Source: an uncultured Prevotellaceae bacterium
Lineage (GTDB): Bacteria; Bacteroidota; Bacteroidia; Bacteroidales; Bacteroidaceae
Assembly: GCA_900315455.1 (NCBI GenBank)
Contig: OMZE01000001.1
Span: forward strand, 124,001-188,000
Length of the DNA: 64,000 nucleotides
Reading direction: 5' to 3'
The notes under the pieces were generated by a model. That model was not told the origin of the DNA and ran no database searches. It saw only the letters and a list, made by a program, of their open reading frames with translations. This document shows positions 52,255-60,611 of the stretch, in pieces (positions within the stretch are counted from its first letter, which is position 1; each line of letters starts with the position of its first letter). The position numbers and the translations under genes were made by a program.

Positions 52255-54264
52255 TTATTTATTCAGAATAATATCAATAATCATCGTTACGTCATAGATG
52301 TTGACGAAACTGTCGTTGTTGATGTCGGCCTCTGCTTTGTGGAAGTTGGTGGTGTCGAAGCCGAGGATGTAGTCTATCATGAGGGTCACATCGTAAATGT
52401 TGATGAAGCCGTCGTGATTGACGTCACCTAGCATGTGTCGCACGCTGATGGTGAAAGGTTGATTGGTGGCAATGGTGTTGTCGCTGTGGATGCATGAGAA
52501 TATGGCATTGGCCAACTCACCCTCGTAGGTGCCTGTATCCAAATCGTCAGAAGCCGTGAACTGCAACATGACGATGTCGCCTTCGTTGTCGGCCATGCTG
52601 CTTAAGCCATCCATTGTGATGTTCATCGTCCAAATGCCATCTTCTGTAGAGGTGAAGGTTACCATCGGCTCACTGCCGAAACGGTCGCTCAGTGAATAGC
52701 GTGGGGTGCCTTCCTCGTCGGTGAGAAGAGTTACTCCTTCTGGCAAAGAGAAACTGAAGGTAAAGCCCTTCATCACCCGCTCGGCATGCAGGGCAGAAAG
52801 CGTGAGGGTGGTGGGGGTGCCAGGCTGTGCTTCCGCAGCCTCCACTGTCACCACTTCTTCGATTGCATTGATGGTCGTGAACTTCTTCCAAAGCGTGTTT
52901 TTCGTGTATCGTGTCCTGTAATGTCCCGGCACATAGAGGGGTTTGCCATTCATTGCGGTAGAGAAAGTGCTCTGCTCGATGCCTGGGCACGCGATGGCAA
53001 AACAGGTGATGCGCTCGATGTTGGAACAGTTGGCATAGGCGCTGGTGCCGATATATTTCAGTGTGGCAGGGAGTTCCAGTTCTGTGAGTTTGCTGCAGCC
53101 CTTGAATGCCGACTTCGAAATGGTATCGAGTTGAGCAGGCAGCGTGATGTTGGTGAGATAGCGGCAGAGGTTGAAACCGGAGTCACCGATTTTCGTTACG
53201 GTGGCGGGGATGGTATAGGTGCCGCTCTTCCGCTGCGGACAGGTGATGAGTAGCGTGATGTCGTGGTTGAAGAGCACGCCGTCCACGCTGGCATAATGCT
53301 CGTTAGCTGTATCCACATCGATGTCGGTGAGCAAGGAGCAGCCTGTAAATGGGGCATCGCCGATAGACGACACGTTGGCAGGAATAAATATCGTAGGAAG
53401 GAGGGTACAGTTGGCGAACGCCCTGCTACCGATGGAAGTGAGCCCTACGGGCAGTTCTATCTCCTGCAGACTGCAGCAGTCTTCGAATGCCTTGTCGCTG
53501 ATAGTGGTCACCGTGGAAGGGATGGTCAACTGGGTAAGGCTCTGGCAATAGTAAAATGCCAGTTCACCAATGGAGGTCACTGTGGGGGGAAGGGTGACTG
53601 ATGATAACTTACGGCAACCATAGAACGTGCCGTCTTCGATGATATTAATTTCGTCGGGGATATTCACCTCCTTCAGCGCAGAACATCCACTGAAGGCGTT
53701 GGCACTGATATACGCCAGCGACTGGGGCAGCGTTATTTTTGTGAGCGAGGCACAACCGTTGAATGCCGAGCGGGCGAGCACGGTGACGCTCTCTGGCACG
53801 ACAAACTCCCCGGTTGTAGCACCTGGACATGCCAGGAAGAGGGTCTTGTCTTGGGTATACAACACGCCGTCGACCGTGCAGTAATATGTGTTTTCCTCGG
53901 GCACATCGATGAAGGCGAGTTGGGGATCGGCTGCAAAAGAACCCTCGGCAATAGCGGTAATGGTAGTTGGCAGGGTGACAGAGGTGAGTTTGTCGCAATA
54001 GGCGAAGGCACCACCGCCTACACCGGTCACCGTATACTCCACACCGTTCTCTGTAAACGACGCGGGAATGACCACATCGCCCTCGTATCCACCGCCGAAG
54101 CCGATGCTGATGGAACTGCCTCCGCCACCCTCGGTCTCGGAGATGACTTTCACGGTATTGTCGGTGAGGGTCTCGTAATAGATGCCGTCGTGGATGATGA
54201 CTTCGGCGGGGGTAGCAAGCGCGAGGCTCAGGGATGCGATTATGATAATGAAGATTTTTTTCAT
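52255..54264 (-). CDS. BspA-like leucine-rich-repeat surface protein with dockerin-like end
   Basis: The start is at 54264 (MKKIFIIIIASLSLALATPA), a signal peptide. Residues about 60-430 are LRR_5/BspA repeats of about 23 residues, such as SVTLPTTITAIAEGSFAAD and LTQLTIPSTVTTISDKAF. A cohesin-like beta region follows (FSFSLPEGVTLLTDEEG, VMLQFTASDDLDTGTYEGELA). The last 60 residues hold two dockerin-like calcium repeats (DVNHDGFINIYDVTLMIDYIL and DINNDSFVNIYDVTMIID). BspA-like proteins bind host or matrix proteins in oral relatives. No cohesin scaffold is seen nearby. Confidence 0.87.
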   Translation of the reverse strand: MKKIFIIIIASLSLALATPAEVIIHDGIYYETLTDNTVKVISETEGGGGSSISIGFGGGYEGDVVIPASFTENGVEYTVTGVGGGAFAYCDKLTSVTLPTTITAIAEGSFAADPQLAFIDVPEENTYYCTVDGVLYTQDKTLFLACPGATTGEFVVPESVTVLARSAFNGCASLTKITLPQSLAYISANAFSGCSALKEVNIPDEINIIEDGTFYGCRKLSSVTLPPTVTSIGELAFYYCQSLTQLTIPSTVTTISDKAFEDCCSLQEIELPVGLTSIGSRAFANCTLLPTIFIPANVSSIGDAPFTGCSLLTDIDVDTANEHYASVDGVLFNHDITLLITCPQRKSGTYTIPATVTKIGDSGFNLCRYLTNITLPAQLDTISKSAFKGCSKLTELELPATLKYIGTSAYANCSNIERITCFAIACPGIEQSTFSTAMNGKPLYVPGHYRTRYTKNTLWKKFTTINAIEEVVTVEAAEAQPGTPTTLTLSALHAERVMKGFTFSFSLPEGVTLLTDEEGTPRYSLSDRFGSEPMVTFTSTEDGIWTMNITMDGLSSMADNEGDIVMLQFTASDDLDTGTYEGELANAIFSCIHSDNTIATNQPFTISVRHMLGDVNHDGFINIYDVTLMIDYILGFDTTNFHKAEADINNDSFVNIYDVTMIIDIILNK

Positions 54265-54309
54265 CTTTAAGGGCTTAATGGGCATTAGGGGCTTTAGGGA
54301 TTATGGGAC
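54265..54309. repeat. 9-bp tandem repeat in the LRR gene leader
   Basis: Five 9-bp units (CTTTAAGGG, CTTAATGGG and similar) directly precede the LRR/dockerin start codon. Confidence 0.75.
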
Positions 54310-54450
54310 GCTGCAAAGATACAAAAAAAACTTTATTTTGTGGCTTTATCTCGCTTAAAATCACCAACTTTGAACAGCCTAATACAAATCAGATATTATC
54401 CTAATCGACATAAATTAATAAAACTATCCTTAACGCATCCTTTTTGTGAG

Positions 54451-54502
54451 TATAAGCAAATGAAGCGGGGCGTCAATCAACGCCCCGCTTCATTTGCTTA
54501 TA
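54451..54502 (-). terminator. Terminator of the TPR-ribH operon; perfect 23-bp palindrome
   Basis: The arms 54451-54473 and 54480-54502 are perfectly complementary (core AAGCGGGGCGT/ACGCCCCGCTT) with a 6-base loop, 17 bases after the ribH stop. Its flank GTGAGTATAAGC is shared with the REP units at 57.4 kb. Confidence 0.8.
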
Positions 54503-54519
54503 GTAACTATAATAATCTC

Positions 54520-54996
54520 TTAAAATTTTGCCATCTTAATGGCATCGATGGCGCACTCCTCGCCTTTGTTGCCGTATGTACCACCACTGCGGTCGCGGGC
54601 TTGCTGGATGGTGTCGGTAGTGAGAAGTCCATAAATCACAGGAATCTCGCTCTTCGCGTTCAGCCGTGCAATGCCGTAGGTCACGCCCTGGCAGATATAG
54701 TCGAAATGAGGCGTCTCGCCACGTATCACGCTGCCAAGGATGATGATGGCGTCGTAACCACCGTTGAGTGTCATTTGATGGGCACCGTAAATGAGTTCGA
54801 AACTGCCGGGGACGGTCTTCACGTGGATGTTCTCGGGCAACGCACCGTGTTTCTCGAGCGTGCTCACCGCGCCCGACAACAAGTTGTCGGTAATCTCGCT
54901 GTTCCATTCCGAAACGACAATGCCAAAGCACATATTGCTCGCATCGGGAATCTTGGAGATGTCGTAGGACGACAAGTTGTGGAGTGCTGTGGCCAT
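54520..54996 (-). CDS. ribH: 6,7-dimethyl-8-ribityllumazine synthase
   Basis: A 158-aa lumazine synthase: [13 protein letters not shown] at the N-terminus, [30 protein letters not shown] and [21 protein letters not shown], with the catalytic His in TPHFDY. It makes the penultimate riboflavin intermediate. The gene lies 1 base downstream of the TPR gene, so the two form an operon. Confidence 0.96.
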   Translation of the reverse strand: MATALHNLSSYDISKIPDASNMCFGIVVSEWNSEITDNLLSGAVSTLEKHGALPENIHVKTVPGSFELIYGAHQMTLNGGYDAIIILGSVIRGETPHFDYICQGVTYGIARLNAKSEIPVIYGLLTTDTIQQARDRSGGTYGNKGEECAIDAIKMAKF

Positions 54997-54997
54997 C

Positions 54998-55702
54998 TTA
55001 TTTCTTCAGGTATTCGATATACTTGTCGATGTCTTGCTGAACAGCAGCGCCAAGGTATTTCTCCTTGATGGTCTCAAACATCTTCAGGGCCTCGTCGTTC
55101 TTCTTCTGTTCCATGAGAATGAGACCGGCCTTCTGTAATGCGATGGGAGAGATGGTGGTGTTGTAACCCAACTCCGAAGCGCCATCGGCCATATTCACGG
55201 CTTTCTGGTAGCACTCTACGGCCTTGTCGAGTTGCTTCACGTTGGCATAAGCATCACCCATGGCGATGATAGCCATCGGACTGACCATCATGTCGCCCTT
55301 TGGACTGAACTGGTCGAAATATTTCACAGCCTCCTGCCACTTGTCGAGTTTGGCGTAGCAAAGACCGGCATAGAGGTTGGCAAGGTTGCCTGCCTTTGTG
55401 CTGCTGTAGTCGCTGGCAATCTGAATGAAACCAGGGTTGCCGATGCTGTCACCCTTCAGTGCCTTCTCGAAGTCCTGTGCGGAGAAGAGTTCCTGACACT
55501 TTGCCATGGCGGTGCTGGCTTTCTCGTTGCGCGACGTAGCGTAGTTGTGGTACGCGATAACGCCTACAACGATGAGTACCAGCGCGATGAGGCTGGCGAT
55601 GATAGCCTTCTTGTTTTTGTTGAAAAAGGCTTCCGACTTGTTGATGGTCTCAATCATTTCCTGATTGCCCTTGCTGATTTGTTCCTTTTTTCTCTTTGAC
55701 AT
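54998..55702 (-). CDS. TPR-containing membrane-anchored protein
   Basis: A 234-aa protein with a cytoplasmic basic N-terminus, one membrane helix ([21 protein letters not shown], about 33-53) and TPR-like helices ([74 protein letters not shown]). This is the layout of YfgM-like proteins that assist envelope protein folding. A -7 element (TAATTTTG) lies at 55772-55779 on the minus strand. Confidence 0.85.
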   Translation of the reverse strand: MSKRKKEQISKGNQEMIETINKSEAFFNKNKKAIIASLIALVLIVVGVIAYHNYATSRNEKASTAMAKCQELFSAQDFEKALKGDSIGNPGFIQIASDYSSTKAGNLANLYAGLCYAKLDKWQEAVKYFDQFSPKGDMMVSPMAIIAMGDAYANVKQLDKAVECYQKAVNMADGASELGYNTTISPIALQKAGLILMEQKKNDEALKMFETIKEKYLGAAVQQDIDKYIEYLKK

Positions 55703-55771
55703 TTTATTTGTTTATTTGGATTTTCTCATACTGTTAATATTACCCCTGACGAGGTCACTTTTTTTGCGACG

Positions 55772-55851
55772 CAAAATTACTCATTTTATCCCATACCATG
55801 AAATTTATTGTCGACTTTTTTCGTTTTTCACCCGCAAATGGCGTAACTTTG
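55772..55851. promoter_or_regulatory. Divergent promoters for TPR-ribH and recF
   Basis: Minus strand: TAATTTTG at 55772-55779. Plus strand: TAACTTTG at 55844-55851, 23 bases before the recF ATG. Confidence 0.55.
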
Positions 55852-55874
55852 CAAAAAATAGGTTGATTCTACCC

Positions 55875-56981
55875 ATGATACTCAAGAATATTTCCATCGT
55901 CAATTACAAGAACATCCTCTCTGCCAACGTAGAACTCTCGCCGAAGATGAACTGCCTTTTGGGGCAGAATGGCATGGGAAAGACGAATTTCCTCGATGCC
56001 GTGTATTTCCTGTCGTTCTGCAAGAGTGCTCACAATGCCATCGACTCTCAGGTCATCGCCCACGATCAGGACTTCTTCATGATAGAGGGTGAGTATCAGA
56101 ATGAGGATGGTGGAAGCGAACTGGTGTACTGTGGCATGAAACGCGGTCAGAAGAAGCATTTCAAGCGCAACAAGAAGGAGTATAAGCGGTTGGCGGAGCA
56201 TATCGGACTGATTCCACTCATCATGGTGTCGCCTTCCGACTCGCTCATCATAGATGGGGGAGGAGAGGAGCGGCGCCGGCTTATCGACATGGTCGTCTCG
56301 CAGTATGACAGGGCTTATATCACGGCATTGCTCAACTACAACAAGGCCTTGCAACAGCGCAATGCGCTGCTCAGGCAGGAAGAGGAGCCCGACCTGTCGC
56401 TGCTCGACATTTGGGAGCGACAGATGGCAGAGGAGGGCGAGAAGGTGTTTGTGAAGCGAAAGGCTTTCGTGGAGCGGTTTATCCCGGTGTTTCAGGAGAT
56501 TTATTCACGCATCTGCCAGTCTGCGGAGAGTGTCTCGGTGGAGTATGTGTCGCACTGCCAACGGGGACCGTTGCTTGAGGTCATCCAGCGCGACCGTCAC
56601 AAGGACCGTGCCGTGGGCTATTCGCTTCATGGCATCCACCGTGATGAGTTGGACCTGAGACTTGGGGGATTCCCGATGAAAAAGGAGGGGAGCCAGGGAC
56701 AGACGAAATCTTTTGCCATCGCCCTGAAACTGGCGCAGTTTGACTTCCTCCGCCATACAAACAGCCAGACTACACCGCTGCTGTTGCTCGACGACATCTT
56801 CGACAAACTCGATGCGTCGAGGGTGGAGCAGATCGTAAATATTGTGGGGAGTGATGATTTCGGACAGATTTTCATTACTGACACCAACCGCGACCACCTT
56901 GACCAAATCTTGAAAAGCGGCAATATCCCCCACTGCATCTTTGATGTAAAGGATGGGGAGATAAGGAAGATGAAAGATTAA
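55875..56981 (+). CDS. recF: DNA replication and repair protein RecF
   Basis: The start is at 55875 (MILKNISIVNYKNIL); the longer open frame upstream crosses the promoter. The 368-aa SMC-like ATPase has the Walker A motif LLGQNGMGKTNFLDAVYF, signature-type GSQGQTKSFAIALKLAQF and Walker B LLLLDDIFDKLDASR. RecF acts with RecO/R to load RecA at ssDNA gaps. The DUF721 gene follows in the same direction. Confidence 0.95.
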   Translation: MILKNISIVNYKNILSANVELSPKMNCLLGQNGMGKTNFLDAVYFLSFCKSAHNAIDSQVIAHDQDFFMIEGEYQNEDGGSELVYCGMKRGQKKHFKRNKKEYKRLAEHIGLIPLIMVSPSDSLIIDGGGEERRRLIDMVVSQYDRAYITALLNYNKALQQRNALLRQEEEPDLSLLDIWERQMAEEGEKVFVKRKAFVERFIPVFQEIYSRICQSAESVSVEYVSHCQRGPLLEVIQRDRHKDRAVGYSLHGIHRDELDLRLGGFPMKKEGSQGQTKSFAIALKLAQFDFLRHTNSQTTPLLLLDDIFDKLDASRVEQIVNIVGSDDFGQIFITDTNRDHLDQILKSGNIPHCIFDVKDGEIRKMKD

Positions 56982-57077
56982 AGATTAAAAAAATTGTTGT
57001 ACGGCCAATTTGATTTCTTTACCATTAATCTTTAGTTATAGTCTTTGTTGTTTTGTGCTCTCTGTGTTGATATAAAT

Positions 57078-57368
57078 ATGTTTAGAAAAGAAGTGAAGCC
57101 AGTCGATGATCTCGTGAGGCAATACCTGCGGTTTACGGGATTGGAAACGCCGCTACTGCAACGGCGGCTTATCGACGCGTGGCCAGAGGTCACCGGACCT
57201 ACTGTGGCGAAGTATACCCAGCAGCGGTTCATCCACAACCAGACGCTCTGCGTGAAAATCACGAATGCGGCACTGCGGGCCGAACTCTCGATGATGCGCA
57301 CGCAATTGGTGAAGCGTCTCAATGAGCATATCGGCTCACAAGTCATCGCCGATGTGCGCTTGTTCTGA
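57078..57368 (+). CDS. DUF721-family protein
   Basis: A 96-aa protein: VDDLVRQYLRFTGLE, RLIDAWPEVTGPTVAKYTQ and LCVKITNAALRAELSMMRTQLVKRLNE match the DUF721 (DciA-like) pattern. In other bacteria DciA helps load the replicative helicase; short Bacteroidales members often follow recF, as here. The start at 57078 is chosen over an upstream ATG at 57045 for the better match. Confidence 0.85.
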   Translation: MFRKEVKPVDDLVRQYLRFTGLETPLLQRRLIDAWPEVTGPTVAKYTQQRFIHNQTLCVKITNAALRAELSMMRTQLVKRLNEHIGSQVIADVRLF

Positions 57369-57389
57369 CACGTTCCGCCGTTCCGCCGT

Positions 57390-57701
57390 TCCGCCGAATT
57401 TGCAATTCGGCGGAAGTGAGTATAAGCATTTGTAATGCGCCTATGAAAATACCCTTCTAGAAAATTCAGCCTCCGTTCAGCCGAATTTGCAATTCGGCTG
57501 AAATGAGTATAAGCATTTGTAATGCGCCTATGTGTTTCTCGGATTAGAAATCCTGATACTCACAGCGTCGGAATTACAAATTCCGACGAACAACACATTT
57601 TCAATGCGCCTATGTGTTTCTCGGATTACAATTGGCTTTCCCTTCGGCCGCCGACCGTTGGTTCCTGATACTCACAGCGTCGGAATTACAAATTCCGACG
57701 A
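57390..57701. repeat. Left cluster of four REP palindromes
   Basis: Palindromes of 23-27 bp with core GAATT-N3-AATTC are at 57390-57416, 57477-57503, 57567-57589 and 57679-57701. Each is linked to a shared flank (GAGTATAAGCATTTGTAATGCG, or its inverse). Units 1-2 and 3-4 lie in opposite orientation. The cluster fills the whole gap between the DUF721 and RAYT genes. Confidence 0.92.
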
Positions 57702-57734
57702 ACAGCGCATTTGCAATGCGCTTAATAATACTGC

Positions 57735-58274
57735 TCAGAATCGCACGACTTCTATGTCCAACAACCCTTTCTCTCCCACATAGTTTTGTGCAGAACTATA
57801 CAGATAGTCCTCAGCCCTTGCCACTATCTCTGCCCGCACGGGGTTTTGATGTATGTAGTTGACTTTCTGCCAAAGAAACTCCTGCGTATAAATCTCCTCT
57901 ATATGGTTGCCCTCTTGCCAGAAACGGTAATTAGTGATACGGTGGTCGTTGGCCCCTGCGAAACGGAAGCGATCAATCATCCAAGCGCGACGACTCTCAT
58001 GTTCATCCGTTTCCAAAATTCCCAGAATCTTCTTGTTCGTATACTTCTTGAAATCTCTCAGAATGTCTCCTATTGTTTGCTCTCCTTCTGTGCTGACAAC
58101 CATGTGTAGATGGTTTGTCATAAGAACCCATGCATATATCCGCAATCCCTTGTATTGTTGACAGTAGTCGAGTGACTCAATAATGATATGACGATATGTA
58201 GGACGTGAAAAAATATCTACCCAGTCAATAACCGTTGAGGTCGTAAAATAGAGTTTTGTGGTGAGAGGAATCAT
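57735..58274 (-). CDS. REP-associated tyrosine transposase (RAYT)
   Basis: A 179-aa Y1/HUH transposase of the TnpA_REP type. The HUH motif is HLH at 55-57 in MTNHLHMVV, and the likely nucleophile is Tyr78 in FKKYTNKKIL. Other family marks are DRFRFAGANDHRITNYRFWQ and KVNYIHQNPVRAEIV. RAYTs cut and join ssDNA at REP palindromes and are single-copy domesticated relatives of IS200/IS605 transposases. Palindromes on both sides of the gene make this a full REP/RAYT locus. Confidence 0.92.
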   Translation of the reverse strand: MIPLTTKLYFTTSTVIDWVDIFSRPTYRHIIIESLDYCQQYKGLRIYAWVLMTNHLHMVVSTEGEQTIGDILRDFKKYTNKKILGILETDEHESRRAWMIDRFRFAGANDHRITNYRFWQEGNHIEEIYTQEFLWQKVNYIHQNPVRAEIVARAEDYLYSSAQNYVGEKGLLDIEVVRF

Positions 58275-58300
58275 TGGGAATCGATTAGGATATACACACG

Positions 58301-58545
58301 CTCAGCCGAATTGAAATTCGGCTGAGGGGTGTCTTTTTCCATATTTCAAATTAATCGAATTACAAATTCTTATACTCCATGCAAGCGAATTGCAAAACTG
58401 CGATAAAGCGAGTGTAGTGTGCAAATACATTTGAACACTGCCGAGCGTGAGCAGTTTATCTAAATTCTCCTGAACGTGAGGCATAGGATATTTTATCGAA
58501 TTACAAATTCTTATACTCCATGCAGGCGAATTGCAAATTCGCCTG
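58301..58545. repeat. Right cluster of REP palindromes
   Basis: Palindromes CTCAGCCGAATT/AATTCGGCTGAG (58301-58326) and CAGGCGAATT/AATTCGCCTG (58523-58545) flank a degraded unit near 58384. A block ATCGAATTACAAATTCTTAT with following CTCCATGCA is duplicated at about 58354 and 58496. The cluster fills the gap between RAYT and ctpA. Confidence 0.85.
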
Positions 58546-58561
58546 AACGGTGTCGTGACTT

Positions 58562-60181
58562 TTATTTGGATGGGAAAGCCTTTCCTTCCTTGAAAACCTG
58601 GAGGGCTTTGAGGATGGTTGGGTCGTCGACGTTGAGATACTCCATCCATGCCTGTTCGTCGAGCATGTTGTAGATGATGCGGCTGTTGATGTACTTGTCG
58701 AGGAGTGAGTGCGATTTCTGTATCATCAGGTTGCGGCGCTGCAAACCGTTCTTCTCGGCATAAGTGGCGAAGTGTTCTACCAGGTTCTGCCGTCTCAGAT
58801 AGGAAAGGAGGGCGCTCATCGACTTCATCGACTTCATCTTATCGCGGTTCTCGTCGGTATATTCAAAGGCATATTGCAGAATCAGCCCGCTGATAGCAGC
58901 CTCCTTGTAGTAGGACGTGATGTTGGTGGTGTCTTCCGGAACAAAGATGTCGGGCGTGATGCCACCACCTCCATATACTGTGCGGCCGATGCGGGTGTGG
59001 TAGGCGGGGCCGGTGTGCTTGATGCTGTCTTGTGAGAAATACTCTCCATGTTGGTAACGCAGGAGCAGTTCCTCCTCATAGTCTTTGTCCTTGCCGTCGG
59101 CGTATGGCTTCTGGATACATCGTCCGGAGGGAGTGTAATAACGGGCGATGGTCAGTCGGATGAGTCCGCCGTCGGCGAAGTCCATCTGTTGCTGCACCAG
59201 TCCCTTACCGAACGACCGACGTCCGATGACCGTACCGCGGTCGTTGTCCTGGATGGCGCCGGCGAAGATTTCCGAAGCGGATGCTGAACCCTCGTTGATG
59301 AGCACCACGAGGGGGATGTGCTGATAACTCCCTTTTCCCGTGCTCTTGAACTCCTGACGGGGCTGCTTACGTCCCTCGGTGTAGACAATGCGGCAGTCGC
59401 GTGGCAAGAACTCATCGGCAATCTGTATGGCAGAGGTCATATAACCGCCGGAGTTGTCGCGGAGGTCGATGACGAGGTTCTCGAAGCCCTCTGCTTCCAG
59501 GCGTGCGAGAGAGGAGAGCACCTCGCCCCATGTGTTCTCGCCGAAGTTCTTGATTTTGATGTATCCTGTGTTCTTGTCGAGCATATAGGTGGCGCTGATG
59601 CTGCTTGTGGTGATGTCGTCGCGCGTCACGGTGTAGTATTTCACGTCTTTCTGGTGGTAGCGCAGCACGCCAATCTTCACCTTCGTGCCCCGGGGACCTT
59701 TCAGGCGGCGCATAGCCTCCTCGTTGGTTACCTCCTTGCCGACAAACGGCTTGTCATCAACACTCACGATTTTGTCGCCGGCGAGCAGTCCGGCACTCTC
59801 TGCCGGTCCTCCCTCGATGACATTCTGTATATGAATGGTGTCCTTGCGTATCACAAACTCTATGCCCACTCCCGAGAACGATCCTTTCAGGTCGTCGGTG
59901 GCAGTCTGCACGTCCTTGGCGCTGATATACACCGAGTGTGGGTCGAGTTCTGCCAGGATTTGAGGGATGGCTTTCTCCACCAGGTCGTTCATGTTGACGC
60001 TGTCCACATACTGGTCGTCGATGACATGCAGTAGGTTGTTGAGGCGGTTGCTGCCCGAATTGATGATATTGAGGCGGTTGCCGCTGAAGTGGTTGGCGTA
60101 GAACGTGCCGATGAGTATGCCGACAATCACGCAGAGTGCGAGGAGCAGCGGCATATAACGGTTCGATTTATTCAGATTCAT
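58562..60181 (-). CDS. ctpA: C-terminal processing peptidase (S41)
   Basis: A 539-aa protein with an N-terminal membrane anchor (LLLALCVIVGILIGTFY), a PDZ domain (about 95-190; GIEFVIRKDTIHIQNVIEGGPAESAGLLAGD) and an S41 protease domain: GYIKIKNFGENTW, LVIDLRDNSGGYM, the nucleophile Ser in NEGSASASEIFAGA and Lys in RRSFGKGLVQ. The C-terminal 150 residues are helical. CtpA trims envelope proteins. It overlaps the deaminase gene by 14 bases. Confidence 0.94.
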   Translation of the reverse strand: MNLNKSNRYMPLLLALCVIVGILIGTFYANHFSGNRLNIINSGSNRLNNLLHVIDDQYVDSVNMNDLVEKAIPQILAELDPHSVYISAKDVQTATDDLKGSFSGVGIEFVIRKDTIHIQNVIEGGPAESAGLLAGDKIVSVDDKPFVGKEVTNEEAMRRLKGPRGTKVKIGVLRYHQKDVKYYTVTRDDITTSSISATYMLDKNTGYIKIKNFGENTWGEVLSSLARLEAEGFENLVIDLRDNSGGYMTSAIQIADEFLPRDCRIVYTEGRKQPRQEFKSTGKGSYQHIPLVVLINEGSASASEIFAGAIQDNDRGTVIGRRSFGKGLVQQQMDFADGGLIRLTIARYYTPSGRCIQKPYADGKDKDYEEELLLRYQHGEYFSQDSIKHTGPAYHTRIGRTVYGGGGITPDIFVPEDTTNITSYYKEAAISGLILQYAFEYTDENRDKMKSMKSMSALLSYLRRQNLVEHFATYAEKNGLQRRNLMIQKSHSLLDKYINSRIIYNMLDEQAWMEYLNVDDPTILKALQVFKEGKAFPSK

Positions 60182-60611
60182 TCTCGTTGATGTTGATATA
60201 TGTTAATTCGATATTGGCGCGGCGGAGCAGGTCAATTCCATCGGTCAGTCGGTACATCTCGCCATATACCACGCGTCTGATGCCCGACTGTATGATGAGT
60301 TTCGAACACTCCAGGCATGGCGAGGCAGTGACATAGAGCGTAGACCCTTCGCTGTTGTTGTTGCTCCTTGCCAGTTTGGTGATGGCATTGGCCTCGGCGT
60401 GCAGCACATAGGGCTTAGTGACGTTGTTGTCGTCTTCGCAGACGTTCTCGAAACCGCTGGGCGTGCCGTTGTAGCCATCGCTGATAATCATCTTGTCTTT
60501 CACCACCAGCGCTCCCACCTTGCGGCGTACGCAGTAACTGTTCTCCGCCCAGATTTGTGCCATGCGGAGGTAGCGTTTGTCGAGCAGGTGCTGTTTCTCT
60601 TTGTCGGTCAT
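60168..60611 (-). CDS. dCMP deaminase family protein
   Basis: The start is at 60611 (MTDKEKQHLLDKRYL). The 147-aa zinc deaminase has HAEANAI and PCLECSKLIIQSG as zinc and catalytic motifs, plus DGYNGTPSGFENVCED. It probably makes dUMP from dCMP; a ComEB-like name is also used. Its start codon overlaps the end of the M3 peptidase by 4 bases (ATGA), showing an operon of peptidase, deaminase and CtpA. Confidence 0.92.
   Translation of the reverse strand: MTDKEKQHLLDKRYLRMAQIWAENSYCVRRKVGALVVKDKMIISDGYNGTPSGFENVCEDDNNVTKPYVLHAEANAITKLARSNNNSEGSTLYVTASPCLECSKLIIQSGIRRVVYGEMYRLTDGIDLLRRANIELTYININENESE

Noticed and set aside
57390..58545. CRISPR-like array
   Set aside because: Units are palindromes with different outer bases, alternate in orientation, and have no uniform spacers; no cas genes are near. 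REP is the better reading.
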